A DNA stretch of 64,000 nucleotides. Source: Brachycybe producta. Lineage: Eukaryota > Arthropoda > Diplopoda > Playtdesmida > Andrognathidae. Under the pieces are notes generated by a model. It saw only the letters and a list, made by a program, of their open reading frames with translations. It had not been told where the DNA came from and did not search any database. Below, piece after piece: positions 30,730 through 42,289 of this stretch. The stretch's first letter is position 1. Every line of letters starts with the position of its first letter. A program made the position numbers and the translations under genes. The stretch is taken from contig JAUPFP010000032.1 of NCBI GenBank assembly GCA_036925085.1, positions 1,011,501 to 1,075,500 of the forward strand. The letters are read 5' to 3'.

Positions 30730-33426
30730 ATGACGTCAGTATTGCGATCAGCTGTGACCTTGAGAAACGTCCTCCAGCTCACTGGGAGAAGAAGAACCGG
30801 AAACTCCAACGTAAGTTAGGTGCGCGGATGTATTGCGCTTCGAATAAGACAATGGGGGGGCATTCTCTTAATGCAATATTGCGCTTCAAATAAGACAAGG
30901 GGCATTCTCTTAATGCAGTATTGCGCTGTGATTAAGACAAGTGAAGGAATTTCGTGGCATTATGCAGTTACTCGCAGCGTAATACTACAACACATTTGTG
31001 TTATGGCATTGCGCTGCGAATAAGACAATGGTAACATTTGTACTACAGTATTGCGCTGTGAATATAGGATCGAACATCCATGTATTCACAGCGGGGTACC
31101 ATCATACTTATGATCTTATGTTGGTATTGCGCTGTGGATAAGGCAAGTGGAGTAATATTCGCGGCGCGATACCGCTGTATAATTATTATGTTATCTCGCT
31201 GTTAATAAGGTAACTGCATAAAATTTAGTCGTCCTGTTGTGGTATTGCGCTGCGAATAAGAAGTATTGTACTGCCATATTTAACAGAAAATGGCGCTATT
31301 AATATTGTTGTTTATTTTGTAATTTCAGATTATGTTGCGATTAATGTCGCAGAACGTTTCGTCGTCGTCTTCGATTTCGTGGAAACCGATCACGAAAAAC
31401 ATCCAACTGGTCAGCGGTGCGAGAAGCGATTCCGAAGCGGTCAGCCGTCCGCTTGCGATTATTTTCTGTTGGCTACTCGCTAAGAAGAGACACATTATGA
31501 AATATGGCAACATTTATATCGGACAAGGATTTGATCTTCTCGCCGTTAATGTTTCTCCGATGCAAATCTTGTTTCCAGCTAAAGGTGAGTTTAGAAATGT
31601 GGTCGCAAAATTACTGTGAAAAATCTCCGCAAAGAGCGCTAGCATCGTTTTTCTATTGAGCCCATAGACGCAATGTTAATTTTTAAAATACACAGAGTCG
31701 CGGCGGCAATATGTTTATTTTTCATATTTAAAGTTGTCCAATTTTGATGATTCAAAGTGCGATGTGCACCTTAAATATATGCTGATCGAGTGATAGAATG
31801 ACAAAAAATTGGTAAGTGTGGTTCTATTTTTAAAAACTATTTCAAAATCGCGAATTTCTAATTCTTATGTTAAACTCCATTGAGTACGCCCAAATAAGAA
31901 AAAAAAAAAACATTCATTAAAATGCTCGTAAAATACGTAAAAATATTTTTAAAAAGCCAGAAAAACAGCAGCACGTGCGCCAATGTATTGGCTTCACTGC
32001 ATGTGGTTTAATTATGGTTTTTTAAAATTATTTTTACGTATTTTTACGAGCATTTTAATGGATGTTATTTTCTTATTTGGGCGTACTCAATGGAGTTTAA
32101 CATAAGAGTTAGTAATTCGCGATTTTGAAATATTTTGTAAAAATAGAAGCACACTTACCAATTTTTTGTCATTCTATCACTCGATCAGCATAGATTTAAG
32201 GTGCACATTGCACTTTGAACCATCAAAATCGGACAACTTTAAATATGAAAAATAAACATATTGCCGCCGCGACTGCGTATTTTAAAAATTAAAATTTTTT
32301 CTTTAACATTGGATCTATGGGCTCAATAGAAAAACGATGCTAGCGCTCTTTGCGGAGATTTTTCGAAGTAATTTTGTGATGTTGCCATGAAAAGTATCTA
32401 TTTGGCCACCATAACTTGTTTTGATGTTAACTTAACCAAAATGTTTTCATTTTGAATTAAAAGGATCGCAATTAATAACCGAAGATGTTCTGGATTTTCT
32501 TTTGAAGAAGGACATTTATCGTAAAATCGTGATTCACGCGTTTTCCGTCGGCGCTTACATGTTCGGAGAAATGCTTGTCAAGATGGAGAAAGAAAGGAAA
32601 TATTTGCCGATTGGTGATCGCATCGTCGGGCAGATCTACGACAGCGCTTCCGATCATTCTGATATAGCTACGGGAATGCCGAAAGCGATTACGGGAAATT
32701 TATTTCTACAGAAGGCAATGGAAAACTACATCAGGTAGGACCTTTTTTTGGTCATTTGGGAACTTTATTATGTCTTGTATGGCCGCCATCTTGTTAGAGA
32801 CATTAGCTTTTTTTATGATAAAGCACTTAAAAGATAGCAATTTTGATCTAGCCTCGAATCGGGCCTCATTTTCGAGAAAGGTACGATCGTAAAATGGCCT
32901 GATCGAGAGGAGTCGAGGGTTCCGATCAACATAGAAACATATAGTTCTCAAAGAAAACTCCCAGAATTTGCATAAAATTAATTCTGCATGCTGCGATTGG
33001 GGCTCTTGTTCCTCTGCAACAGGCCTTATCGGCTGCTTGGGGAGAGAGTAATCTTTCAAATTCAAACCCTTCTCGTTTTCTTTTGTATTTTTTTTTAGAT
33101 TCCACTTAAGCGCATTTTATAACGCTGCAACTCGGCATTATCTGAGAGCTTCCGAGCAGTTTCACGATACGCATCTCAGATCCCCAGCTCTGTTTCTTTT
33201 CTCCAGGAGTGACCCTGTCGCAACGGCAGAGGGAAACTTCAAAGTGATTAATGTCTGGAAACAGAGGGGAATTGAGGTTCGAGCTCATTGCTGGGATAGA
33301 TCTCCTCACGTTAGTCATATGCATCATCACGAGGATGAATATACCGAAGAAATGGTTCAGTTTTTGAAAAGTATCGGACTTTTAACCGCTCCCTTAGATC
33401 GAAAGAAGCCCTTGTCTAATTTGTAA
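30730..33426 (+). CDS. DUF829/TMEM53-type alpha/beta-hydrolase, complete, 4 exons
   Basis: Exons 30730-30810, 31329-31584, 32464-32734 and 33099-33426 sum to 936 nt (311 aa plus TAA) with matching phases 0, 1 and 2. The protein belongs to the TMEM53/DUF829 family of predicted serine hydrolases. The nucleophile elbow is IVIHAFSVGAY (residues about 137-147). The acid lies in FLFSRSDPVATAEG, and the histidine in DRSPHVSHMHHHEDEY near the C-terminus. The family motif GQGFDLLAVNVSPMQ precedes the elbow. The N-terminus (MTSVLRSAVTLRNVLQLTG then RRR) is basic and lacks acids, like a mitochondrial presequence; a second in-frame ATG at 31332 would remove it. No long membrane helix stands out. Substrate unknown. 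It is closer to the uncharacterised DUF829 group than to TMEM53 itself, so no symbol is given. Confidence 0.88.
30811..31328. repeat. GCGCTGCGAATAAGAC repeat in hydrolase intron 1
   Basis: About eight degenerate copies of TATTGCGCTGCGAATAAGAC are spaced by 40-80 bp, giving a loose tandem structure that starts just past the exon 1 donor. Confidence 0.7.
31600..32390. mobile_element. Long palindromic foldback element, copy 2 (hydrolase intron 2)
   Basis: GCAAAGAGCGCTAGCATCGT near the left end is mirrored by ACGATGCTAGCGCTCTTTGC near the right end. Both arms (about 370 bp) are alignable throughout. The intron is 879 bp, of which this element makes up about 90%. Confidence 0.88.
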
Positions 33427-33472
33427 TATTGCTTTTTTTTTAAGATTATGTTTGGTAGCTTTTCAAAATTAG

Positions 33473-33667
33473 ACAGGCAAGTAAGCTCAGTAAAATACAG
33501 TCGTTTGCTCCGCCTCTTTTATGAGAAACGGCAACTTCTAATTGGTTTGTTATTTGGTCTGATGTCACATGCGCCGCCCCTTTTCAATTTCTAATTGGTT
33601 GATACTTGGTAGGACGCTCAGAAAAGGGGGGCTAAACGACTGTATTTTACTGCGCTTACTTGCCTGT
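33473..33667. mobile_element. ACAGGC foldback element, arm type C, copy 2
   Basis: It begins ACAGGCAAGTAAGCTCAGTA and ends TACTGCGCTTACTTGCCTGT. Core TTGCTCCGCCTCTTTTATGA and TCTGATGTCACATGC. It lies 46 bp downstream of the hydrolase stop codon, so it is probably in the 3' UTR. Confidence 0.83.
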
Positions 33668-33679
33668 CAAAAATGTCAG

Positions 33680-33826
33680 ACAGGCAAGTAAACCCAGTAA
33701 AATACAGTCGTTTGCTCCGCCTCTTTCATGAGGAATGTCAATTTCTAATTGGTTGATATTTGGTACGACGCTCAGAAAAGGGGGGGGGGGCTAAACGACT
33801 GTATTTTACTGCGCTTACTTGCCTGT
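33680..33826. mobile_element. ACAGGC foldback element, arm type C, copy 3 (core deletion)
   Basis: It has the same arms as the neighbouring copy but lacks part of the core between the TCTAATTGG string and the right arm. It contains a run of 10 or more G. It follows copy 2 after 12 bp, suggesting tandem duplication. Confidence 0.8.
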
Positions 33827-33856
33827 CAAAAATCAGCTGTTCATCCATATTGTTCT

Positions 33857-34028
33857 CGTTACGATCATGCAGCTAATGCACTGCATACAGCGTTACAGAA
33901 AAATGACGTCACAATCATGACGTACTCCATTATATTGTAGTACAATTCGCCCCTGTTGTGACGTCAATTTGACGTCATTTTGTCCTGTAATGCTGTTGGG
34001 CAGTGTGCATTAGCTGCATGATCATAAC
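33857..34028. repeat. Inverted repeat with CATGCAGCTAATGCAC arms
   Basis: Left GTTACGATCATGCAGCTAAT then GCAC, right GTGCATTAGCTGCATGATCA then TAAC. CGTCA/TGACG strings are paired inside. A possible hydrolase poly(A) signal AATAAA follows at 34035-34040. Confidence 0.6.
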
Positions 34029-34040
34029 GGGAGTAATAAA

Positions 34041-34920
34041 CCGCTCTGATGTGGCTGTGATGTAATTGAGGCTAGTAGGCAAGGTTTGTAGAGTATGAGG
34101 TGTGCTGATAACTCAAGGAAGAAGCCCCGCCCCATAGGAGACGTCATTTTGTTACGTCACTGTGCATTTACATTATTTATATTGAGGTTTTGTCTTATTG
34201 AAATTGATAATGTTTAACGGTTTTGTGTTGGCTTGCATTAGATTTCTGTTATTGTTGAATATTAAGTTAATATAGTGTATTAAAATTTAATATTAATATT
34301 TTTATAATAAAATAATTAATAAATAATAAATTTCACAACTTAATAACAGTTTAAAACGCCGATTTTGAACGTGCGTCAAATAGGCTGTAATGGTCTGCTA
34401 TTACAAGCTGCATTTACTGTGACGTCACGGAGCGGTTTCGGGTTGCTCCTTTCCCTATTGGCTGAAAGGTATCGTCACACCTATTGCTCTACAAACCTGG
34501 TGCTAGGAGGGTTGTTCTTATTTAATATGAGCTGTTCCATTTCTTGTTTGATTTGTTAGCTATTTTCCGCTCACTTACTGCTTCTAGCTTCTTCCTCATC
34601 AAATGCAATCGAGCATTTTGTAAGATTATTATTATTATTATAATATTATGTGAACTTCACATTGATTGCATCTGAAATCTATGAGAAGAGAGAGTACAGA
34701 GCTGCAAATAAGGACGTTACATTTTATTATTTTTTTCATTCTGTTGGATTTTGTTTTTTTCTAAAAAAAAAAAACTTTTACGCGGTTTTAAATTTGGCTG
34801 TGAATTTGAAAAATTTCAAATTTTAGTGAAATTAATTAAAAGTTATTTAATTAACTTGGATAAAACTTTTGTCACATTTTTTTTAAAAAAAGGTAAGATT
34901 ATTTTGAATTTTGAACTTTA
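34041..34920. other. Intergenic, nothing recognised
   Basis: AT-rich spacer with scattered TGACGT motifs and a short ATT microsatellite near 34630. No reading frame with support on either strand. Confidence 0.4.
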
Positions 34921-34924
34921 TAAC

Positions 34925-35360
34925 TTTCTAACAAAATCGCGAAAAATATAATTTTCTAACAAAATCGTGAAAAATATAATTTTCTAACAAAATTGTGAAA
35001 AATATAATTTCTCGAACAAAATCGTGAAAAATATAATTTCTCTAACAAAATCGTGAAAAATATAATTTTCTAACAAAATTGTGAAAAATATAATTTTCTA
35101 AAACACAATTGTGAAAAATATAAATTTCAAACAAAATTGTGAAAAATATAAATTTCAAACAAAATTGTGAAAAATATAAATTTCAAACAAAATTGTGAAA
35201 AATATAATTTCTCTAACAAAATCGTGAAAAATATAATTTTCTAACAAAATCGTGAAAAATATAATTTTCTAACAAAATTGTGAAAAATATAATTTTCTAA
35301 CAAAATCGTGAAAAACAATTTTTTTAACAAAATTGTTAAAAATATAATTTTCTAGCAAAA
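34925..35360. repeat. 28-bp AT-rich tandem array, intergenic
   Basis: The unit TATAATTTTCTAACAAAATC plus GTGAAAAA (28 bp) occurs about 14 times. Confidence 0.85.
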
Positions 35361-35409
35361 TTGTGAGAAATTTAATTTTTATGAATGAATCAAATATTAT
35401 AATAATAGC

Positions 35410-36665
35410 AAATTGAAGAGAAATTGAAAGTGCTTTAGAAACTAGAAGGATAATTCAGTCACTCAAAGGTATTTTCATGTTTGATATCTTTTAAAATAAA
35501 CTTTTTATGATGTCAAGTTTGAAAACCACCCAGCTTTTTAAAGCAGATGATGTGGTTTTGAATTTTTGTTCACAAAAAGTTTATTTTGAAAGATGTCAGC
35601 ATGAAAATGTCCTTAAATGATTGAGCTAGTCTTCCAGTTTTTAAAAATCATTAGAAACTTAGAGACTAGGAGGGTAGCTCAATCACTTAAGAGGTTACTT
35701 TTCATGTAGGTATCTTTCAAAATTAACTTTTTATACTCCGATCAGTATAAAAAGCTTATTTTGAAAGATGTCAATATGAAAATGTCCTTAAATATGATTT
35801 AGCGACCCTTCTAGTTTTTAAAACACTTTCAATATTTTCTTATGAAAAAGTGTTAGAAACTAGAAGGGTAGCTGAATCACTTAAGAAGGGGGAGTGGTTT
35901 ATGAACAGCTGATTTTCGAATTCTGGTTATTTTTGTCTTTCAGAAGAGCAAAATTAAGAGAAACTAGAAGGGTAGCTCAATCACTTAAGGCTATTTTCAT
36001 GTCAACATCTTTCAAAATAAACGTTTTTCTAGAAATAAAGCTTATTTTAAGATTTTTAAAAAATAACCTTTAAGGTGTATTAAGTGTATTTTCATGTTTG
36101 CTATCTTTCAAAATGAGCTTTTATTTGAAAACTCAAATAAAAGCTTATTTTGAAAGATATCAACATGAAAAATACCCTTTTGAGTGATTGAGCTACCCTT
36201 CTAGTCTCTTAAGTTTCTAACAAGTTTGGAAACTAGAAAGGTATCTGAATCACTAATGGGTATTTTCATGTGGAGATCTTTCAAAATAAACTTTTTTGTA
36301 GACAAAATTTCTAAAATATCATCTCCTTAAAGTTGGGTCAATTTTCAAACTCACATAAAAAAAGCTTATTTTGAAAGATATCAAACATGAAAAATACCCT
36401 CTTAAATGATTGAGCTACCCTTCTAGTTTCTAAACTCATTACAAACTTAAGAAACTAGAAGGGTAGCTCTATCACTTAAGATGGTATTTTTCATGTTTGA
36501 TATCTTTCAAAATGAACTTTTTATAAGCATGTAAAGTTACGTGACTTATAAACTCACATAAAAAAAAGCTTATTTTGAAAGATATATCAAACATGAAAAA
36601 CTCTCTTAAGTGATTGAGCTACCCTTCTAGCCTCTAAAACACTTTCTAGTTTCTTATTTTTGCTC
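35410..36665. mobile_element. Array of short CTAGTTTCTAAAAC foldback elements, intergenic
   Basis: At least six inverted pairs lie head to head (GAAACTAGAAGGGTAGCT ... GATATCTTTCAAAATAAAC / AGCTTATTTTGAAAGATATC ... TGAGCTACCCTTCTAGTTTC). Spacing between pairs is about 180-220 bp. No reading frames. Confidence 0.8.
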
Positions 36666-37334
36666 TTCTGAAAAGGCAGAATTAATCTTAATTAATTAAA
36701 ATTATAAAACTTAGTTAATTACTAATATCGTTCATTTTTATAATATTGTTAATTTTAAAATATAAATATTATTGTTTTGTAGGAAATATTTTTTTTTATA
36801 AATTTTAATGTGACAATTATATATTTTTGTTAGTAAATCTAAAAACAATATGGCGGACTTTTTTGGGAAATGGAGCATTAAAAATTGTAATTTAGCCTCG
36901 AGACAGGAAGTTAAATGGAATGTTATGTTTATATTGAGGATATAAGTAAGAAGAGGGATAAAAAATGAGTGTCTTTGTAGTAAAAGTAGGCCTTTTATTA
37001 TGATATAACCTACATATGAAGCAACTTTCTCTTGGAAATCTGCCTTAGTCAGCCATGTTTGTTATTTTTTCTCAAGTAGGATGTTTCATTTTTGAGCCTA
37101 CTTCTTAGAATTATTTCTCCTCCCACCCTCCATACCACCCCCCCCCCCCCCCTCTGTTCTTCCTCCTTCTGAAACTGGAACCGGAAATTTCAAATAACTT
37201 TTATTTTTTTTGGATAAAAAATGGTTCAATTTGCAAAATTGTCCATTTTTAGAAATATTAAACAATTTTCGTTATTTTTTTTATATCACTTCATTTTTGC
37301 ATTTGAAAGGTAATTTTTATTTTTCGATTTGACT

Positions 37335-37745
37335 GTACATCGCCGCCATCTTGTGACAGACACTCAGGTTTTTAATATGGGTTAATATGGCCGCCATCTT
37401 GTAACAGAGTCTAGTTTTTAATAATTGATCAGGTTGTATGGCCGCCATCTTGTTACAGACACTCAGGTTTTTAATATGGTTTTATATGGCCGCCATCTTG
37501 TAACAGAGGGCAGTTTTTAATTAGATTGTTTGGCTGCTATCTTATTACAAACACTAGCTTTTTTATATGGCCGCCATCTTGTAGCAGAAGCGATTTTTTT
37601 TAATAATTAATGAGATTGTATGGCCGCCATCTTGTTACAGACAAATAATGTTTTAAGATTTTACAACTGCCATCTTGTTATAGATATTAACTAGGAGTCT
37701 AGGAATGTTTCATAAGGTTCTTTGGTGGCCATCTTGGTTGCGGTA
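37335..37745. repeat. Cluster of GCCGCCATCTTG motifs, first group
   Basis: Perfect GCCGCCATCTTG copies start at 37342, 37390, 37441, 37489, 37570 and 37623, with degenerate copies near 37535, 37668 and 37725, usually followed by TNACAGA. The core equals the YY1/PHO recognition sequence (CAAGATGGCGGC on the other strand). The spacing of about 48-53 bp makes it a degenerate tandem repeat as well. Confidence 0.8.
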
Positions 37746-38419
37746 GTTTTTTTCTTCTCGTAGTAAGTTTTGAATACACTAGTTAAAAAATCGTTAAAAG
37801 AAATATTTCATTTTGAAACATTTCTCACGACAAATTGGAACAAGATTTGTTTTATAAAATCTGTTCTTTTTTTTTCTTCTTCTGAGTTTCTATTGTTCTA
37901 AATGTAAAATGGAAGAAAAAAAATCTACATTTGATAACTCCTGCAGTGAAATTTACAACAATAACATAAAAAAAAATCACTTTCAGTTTCGGATGAAAGT
38001 TAAATTTGTACAATAATTGTAACCCTTTATAAAACGAGTAAGAAAAAAAAACCCGTTTGGAATTATGGGGTAAATGGAGCACAGTAAATTTCCAGGTCAG
38101 AAAAAAAAAATGGCGGCCAAAACTTCACTTTTTTTATAAATAAAATTTTCACTATTTTTATTAGATAACAATGGAGTTATTTCCACTCATAATAATAATA
38201 GGTTAATTGATGAAACACGTTTAAATTAAATTTTTTATTCAAGAAAGTTTCAATTTTTTTGTGTAAAAAAAAAAGATATTTTCAGCATTGTTTCAAAATG
38301 GCGACCATATTGGTCTCAATTAGGAACAAATTGGAAACGAATTGAAAGAGATTTTTCTAGTTTTTTAATGTGAATTCTCTTGCACCAAATTACAGAGAAC
38401 TCTATGATTATTTTGTCTT

Positions 38420-39280
38420 TCAAAATGGACACTAGAATGTGGTTTAGAAACTAGAAGGGTCGCTCAATCACTTAAGTGTAGGCCTACTTTGATGTTGATA
38501 TCTTTTAAAATAAACTTTTTATATAGGACTCGGCATAAAAAGTTTATTTTGAAAGATATCAAACATGAAAATAGATCTACTTTCGTAAGTGATTAAGTGA
38601 CCCTTCTAGTTTCTAAAACACATTCAGGTTTCTCTTCATTTTTCACCTTAAGAGGACCCCGTTTACACTTTAAAACCAAACCACCTTAAACTATGGAGAA
38701 ATTGAAAGTGTGTTAAAAACTAGAAGGGTCGCTCAAGCACTTTAAAGTGTTGGTATCATGTTGATGATATCTTTCAAAATAAACTTTTTTAGACATAAAT
38801 TTAAAAAAAAAGTCTGTTTAAAGTTGATACATTTTCAAACTGACAATTTATATTTTTCAAGCAAACGTTTTTCAGAATAAAGATTACGGAAAAATTCAAA
38901 GTGTTTTAGAAACTAGAATAGTTGGTGATAATCCTAAAAGTTTTTTTCGTGATGATATCTTTCATTATAAACTTTTTATGACAGTTTGAAAAATAGGCGA
39001 AAATATTTTTTCTTGAAATTTGGAAAAATTTTCAAACTGCTATAAAATGTTTATCTTTTAAGATATTGCCATGAAAATACTTTTAGCATCATCTTTTACC
39101 TTTCTAGTTTTGAAAACAATTTGAATTTTTAAGGAATGTTGTTTCTAAAAAAACATTCGCTTGACGTTTTTGCGTCCAAATTTTACGAAAACGTCTATGA
39201 AACCTAGCATTAGACTGCAGTGGCACCATCTGGAGGGTCAACAGGAAAATAAATATCTAGTGATTGATTCACCCTTCTAG
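38420..39280. mobile_element. Short foldback copies and a partial TTAAGGTGGC-type element
   Basis: It contains TTAGAAACTAGAAGGGTCGC / GCGACCCTTCTAGT-type pairs. From about 38850 it has the inner part of the TTAAGGTGGC element (AAACATTCGCTTGACGTTTT and GACTGCAGTGGCACCATCTG), without clean termini. Confidence 0.65.
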
Positions 39281-39337
39281 TTTCTAAAACACACTGAAGT
39301 TTCCCTTCATTTTTTTTGTACCTGAAAGGCGTGTTTA

Positions 39338-39702
39338 ACATACAGTTAGAAATAGGAGAGAACTTCAGTTGGCTCCGCCCTTGTTATGACGACCGGCAAC
39401 TTCTAATTGTCTGGTTATGTAGTCTGACGTTGAAAAGGGCGGAGCATGTGACATCAGACTTCATAACCAGCCAATTAACTAGGGAGAAATCCAATAGTTA
39501 CAGGTAGTTAGAAATAGGTGAAAACTTCAGTTGGCTCCGCCATTGTTATGACGACCGGCAACTTTTAATTGGCTGGTTATGTAGTCTGACGTCACATGCA
39601 CGTCACAAGACGTCAGACTACATAACCAGCCAATTAAAAGTTGCCGGTCGTCATAACAATGGCGGAGCCAACTGAAGTTCTGACCGATTTCTAACTGCCT
39701 GT
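39338..39702. mobile_element. ACAGGC foldback element, arm type D, with 8-bp target duplication
   Basis: The left end ACATACAGTTAGAAATAGG (two changes from ACAGGCAGTTAG) and the right end CGATTTCTAACTGCCTGT are flanked by an exact CGTGTTTA duplication (39330-39337 and 39703-39710). A second left-arm copy starts inside at about 39502, so the element is compound. Core: TTGGCTCCGCC and TAGTCTGACGTCACATGC. Confidence 0.85.
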
Positions 39703-40204
39703 CGTGTTTACACTTTAAAACCGCCCATTTTTTCAAAATGGCGGCTTATTCAAGGTGACCGATTTTGATTTTCTAATTTAAACATTAAAATTAATTGCAA
39801 AAAAGATTAAAGTTGTTTATATTTTTTATATTTAAAGGAAAAAAATGTTGAAAAATAAACTTTGAGGATAATTTGTTTGTAAATTTTGAAATGTCACAGC
39901 TATATTTTTGACTTGTTTTATTTACTGGGAAAAATTGTTTCCTTCCCTCAATTTCCTCTTATTGACTTCCGCCTTTTATCCTACGTAATTTTCAATTGAA
40001 TTTTTCCGAAATGACTCAAACGTTTCTTAGAAAAATAAAAATAAAATGGTTGGAGTGTTGGGGTTTTATTTTAAGATATATTTTAAAATGCAAAATTGGT
40101 TTGAATTTTAAAGAAGGAAATGAATTTCACTCTTTTTTGTTTAAGTTGAAACGTTAAAGGAAGGATTTGCAATAGGTTTCAGTTTTATTTGCTCAAGTTT
40201 GTCA

Positions 40205-40990
40205 TTCAAATTTAGCCGCCATCTTGTTACAGACAGTTGTTGTTTATCTTTGTTACTAGGCTAGTTCAGCTCCACCTTCTTTTAAATGTATGCCGCCATC
40301 TTGTTAGCTGACATGGTTATTATTGTAGGATGGACACTGTATCCACTGCTACAATAATAACCATGTCTGTAACAAGATGGCGGCGAAACTTACAAAATAA
40401 GCAACAGTTACATTTTCTAATATCCTGGATACTAGAAAATGTAACGCTTACAGACAGATTTATTATCTTCGATACTGGACACAGGCAGTTAGAAATCGGG
40501 TAGAACTTCGGTTGGCTCCGCCCTTGTTATGACGACCGGCAACTTCTAATTGGTTTGTTGTGTGGTTCGATGTTGAAAAGGGGCGGAGAGCATGTGACGT
40601 CAGACTACATAACCAACCAATTAGAAGTTGCGTTCGTCATAACAAGGGCGGAGCCAACTGAAGTTCTACCCGATTTCTAACTGCCTGTGTACTGGACTTG
40701 TTCAGACCGACTTCTTCGGAATTTTTGCCGCCATCTTGTTACAGACAAATTAGATACGATATAGACTAGAAGATGCATAAAAAAATTGCCAGTCTTAAAG
40801 GTTTCCGCCATCTTGTTACAGACAATTGTTTTATCTTAGATACTAGAGTAGTTCAGACCCAATTCTTTTAAATTTATGCCGCCATCTTTTTACAGACCTA
40901 TTATGTAGGATAGATACTAGAAAAGGGAAAACCCTGCCTGTTCGAAAGTTTAGTCGCCATCTTGTTACAGACAAGTACCATTTTTATTAG
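40205..40990. repeat. Cluster of GCCGCCATCTTG motifs, second group
   Basis: Perfect copies start at 40215, 40292, 40373 (minus strand) and 40727. Near-perfect ones lie around 40804, 40876 and 40950, mostly followed by TTACAGACA. The ACAGGC element at 40481-40688 interrupts the cluster. Confidence 0.78.
40481..40688. mobile_element. ACAGGC foldback element, arm type D, copy 2
   Basis: It runs from ACAGGCAGTTAGAAATCGGG to CCGATTTCTAACTGCCTGT. TACTGGAC flanks both sides, with one extra G before the right copy. Core GGCTCCGCCCTTGTTATGAC and GGCAACTTCTAATTGG in both orientations. Confidence 0.85.
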
Positions 40991-41010
40991 ATCCTAGACT
41001 AGTTCAAACC

Positions 41011-41150
41011 ACAGGCAGTTAGAAATCGGTCAGAACTTCTGTTGGCTCCGCCCTTGTTATGACGACTGGCAACTTCTAATTGGCTAGTTATGTAGTCTGA
41101 CGTCACATGCTCCGCCCTTTTCAACGTCAGACTACATAACCAGCCATTGC
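41011..41150. mobile_element. ACAGGC foldback element, arm type D, copy 3 (right end missing)
   Basis: It has the left terminus ACAGGCAGTTAGAAATCGGT and the full core, including TCTGACGTCACATGCTCCGC. It breaks off inside the right arm after CATAACCAGCC. Confidence 0.75.
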
Positions 41151-42019
41151 TTGAAAAGTTTGCCGCCCATCTTGAAACATAATAGATACTAGAAAGTGCA
41201 AAAACCTAGCTTGACTAAAAAAAAGAAAAAAAGCTTGTCGCCATTTTGGATTTTTTTTTCCGGGCACACGTGACTTCCGCAATAGTCACAAGTGAGGCAA
41301 AGCAAGCAATATGACAGACTTAATTTTTTTTTTTTGGTTCCTTTTTTGATTGTGGTCATGCCACGCATATTGTATACTAGAAAGTCTTTTCTCTCTCTCT
41401 CTCTCTCTCTCTCCTCTTCCATTGCATTGTGTACAATTCACATCCTGTCTCTCATTTCCGCGCTGAAACCACTGTCAAGTAATTTCTTTGAATAGGAATA
41501 TATATTATATTATATATAAAAATAGGTTAGGCACCGGAAGTGAAGAAATGAGGAACAGAATGAGCAAACTTTTTTTTCTCTCTCTTTCTCTAAATGGGGT
41601 CTTATCAATCAACAGCCTACATATATATTGCGTTAATGTTAGATGAATGGGAGGAAGTTACAGGAAGTAGACTAGAATGAAAAATGTCTGAGAAGATATT
41701 ATAATATTGTAATATCTTAGCCTCCTCTTAGGCCCTGTTCGCAGTAAATTGCAGATAATATTATGTATTGGATTGGAAGGGGAGGGGGGTTGACTTTTTG
41801 TTCAGATTCCTTCCTTCCGTTTTTCTACTTTCCTTTTTGATAAAAAAAAAGCGAAAAAATAAACGACATTGTGTAATATTAGCAATGTTTTAGCAAATTT
41901 TCTAATTTGAAAAAAAAATAATGGAATAATACAAGTATAAGTAATGTAAGGCCTGTATTAATATTTTCGTGATTACTATTAAGCCACCTTAATCTGGTAA
42001 CCTAACTTTTAGGGGATAT
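41151..42019. other. Intergenic, microsatellites only
   Basis: It holds a CT microsatellite at about 41391-41413 and poly(T)/poly(A) runs. No gene recognised on either strand. Confidence 0.4.
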
Positions 42020-42275
42020 AGACACTTGCCCTAAAACCATTCGCCCTAAAGGGACATTTGCCCTAAAACTATTTGCCATAAAGGGACATTTGCCCTAAAG
42101 ACACTTGCCCTAAAAGGACATATGCCCTAAAGGGACATTTGCAATAAAACTATTTGCCATAAAGGGACATTTGCCCTAAATCCACTTGCTCTAAAAGGAC
42201 ATTTGCCCTAAAGACACTTGCCCTAAAAGGACATATGCCCTAAAGGGACAGTTGCCATAAAGGGACACTTGCCCA
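42020..42275. repeat. GGGACATTTGCCCTAAA array, intergenic
   Basis: Units such as AAAGGGACATTTGCCCTAAA alternate with AAACTATTTGCCAT. This is the opposite orientation of the 32-bp array in LRP4 intron 15 and shares its TTTAGGGCAAATGTCC core. Confidence 0.82.
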
Positions 42276-42289
42276 AAAATTACATAAAT

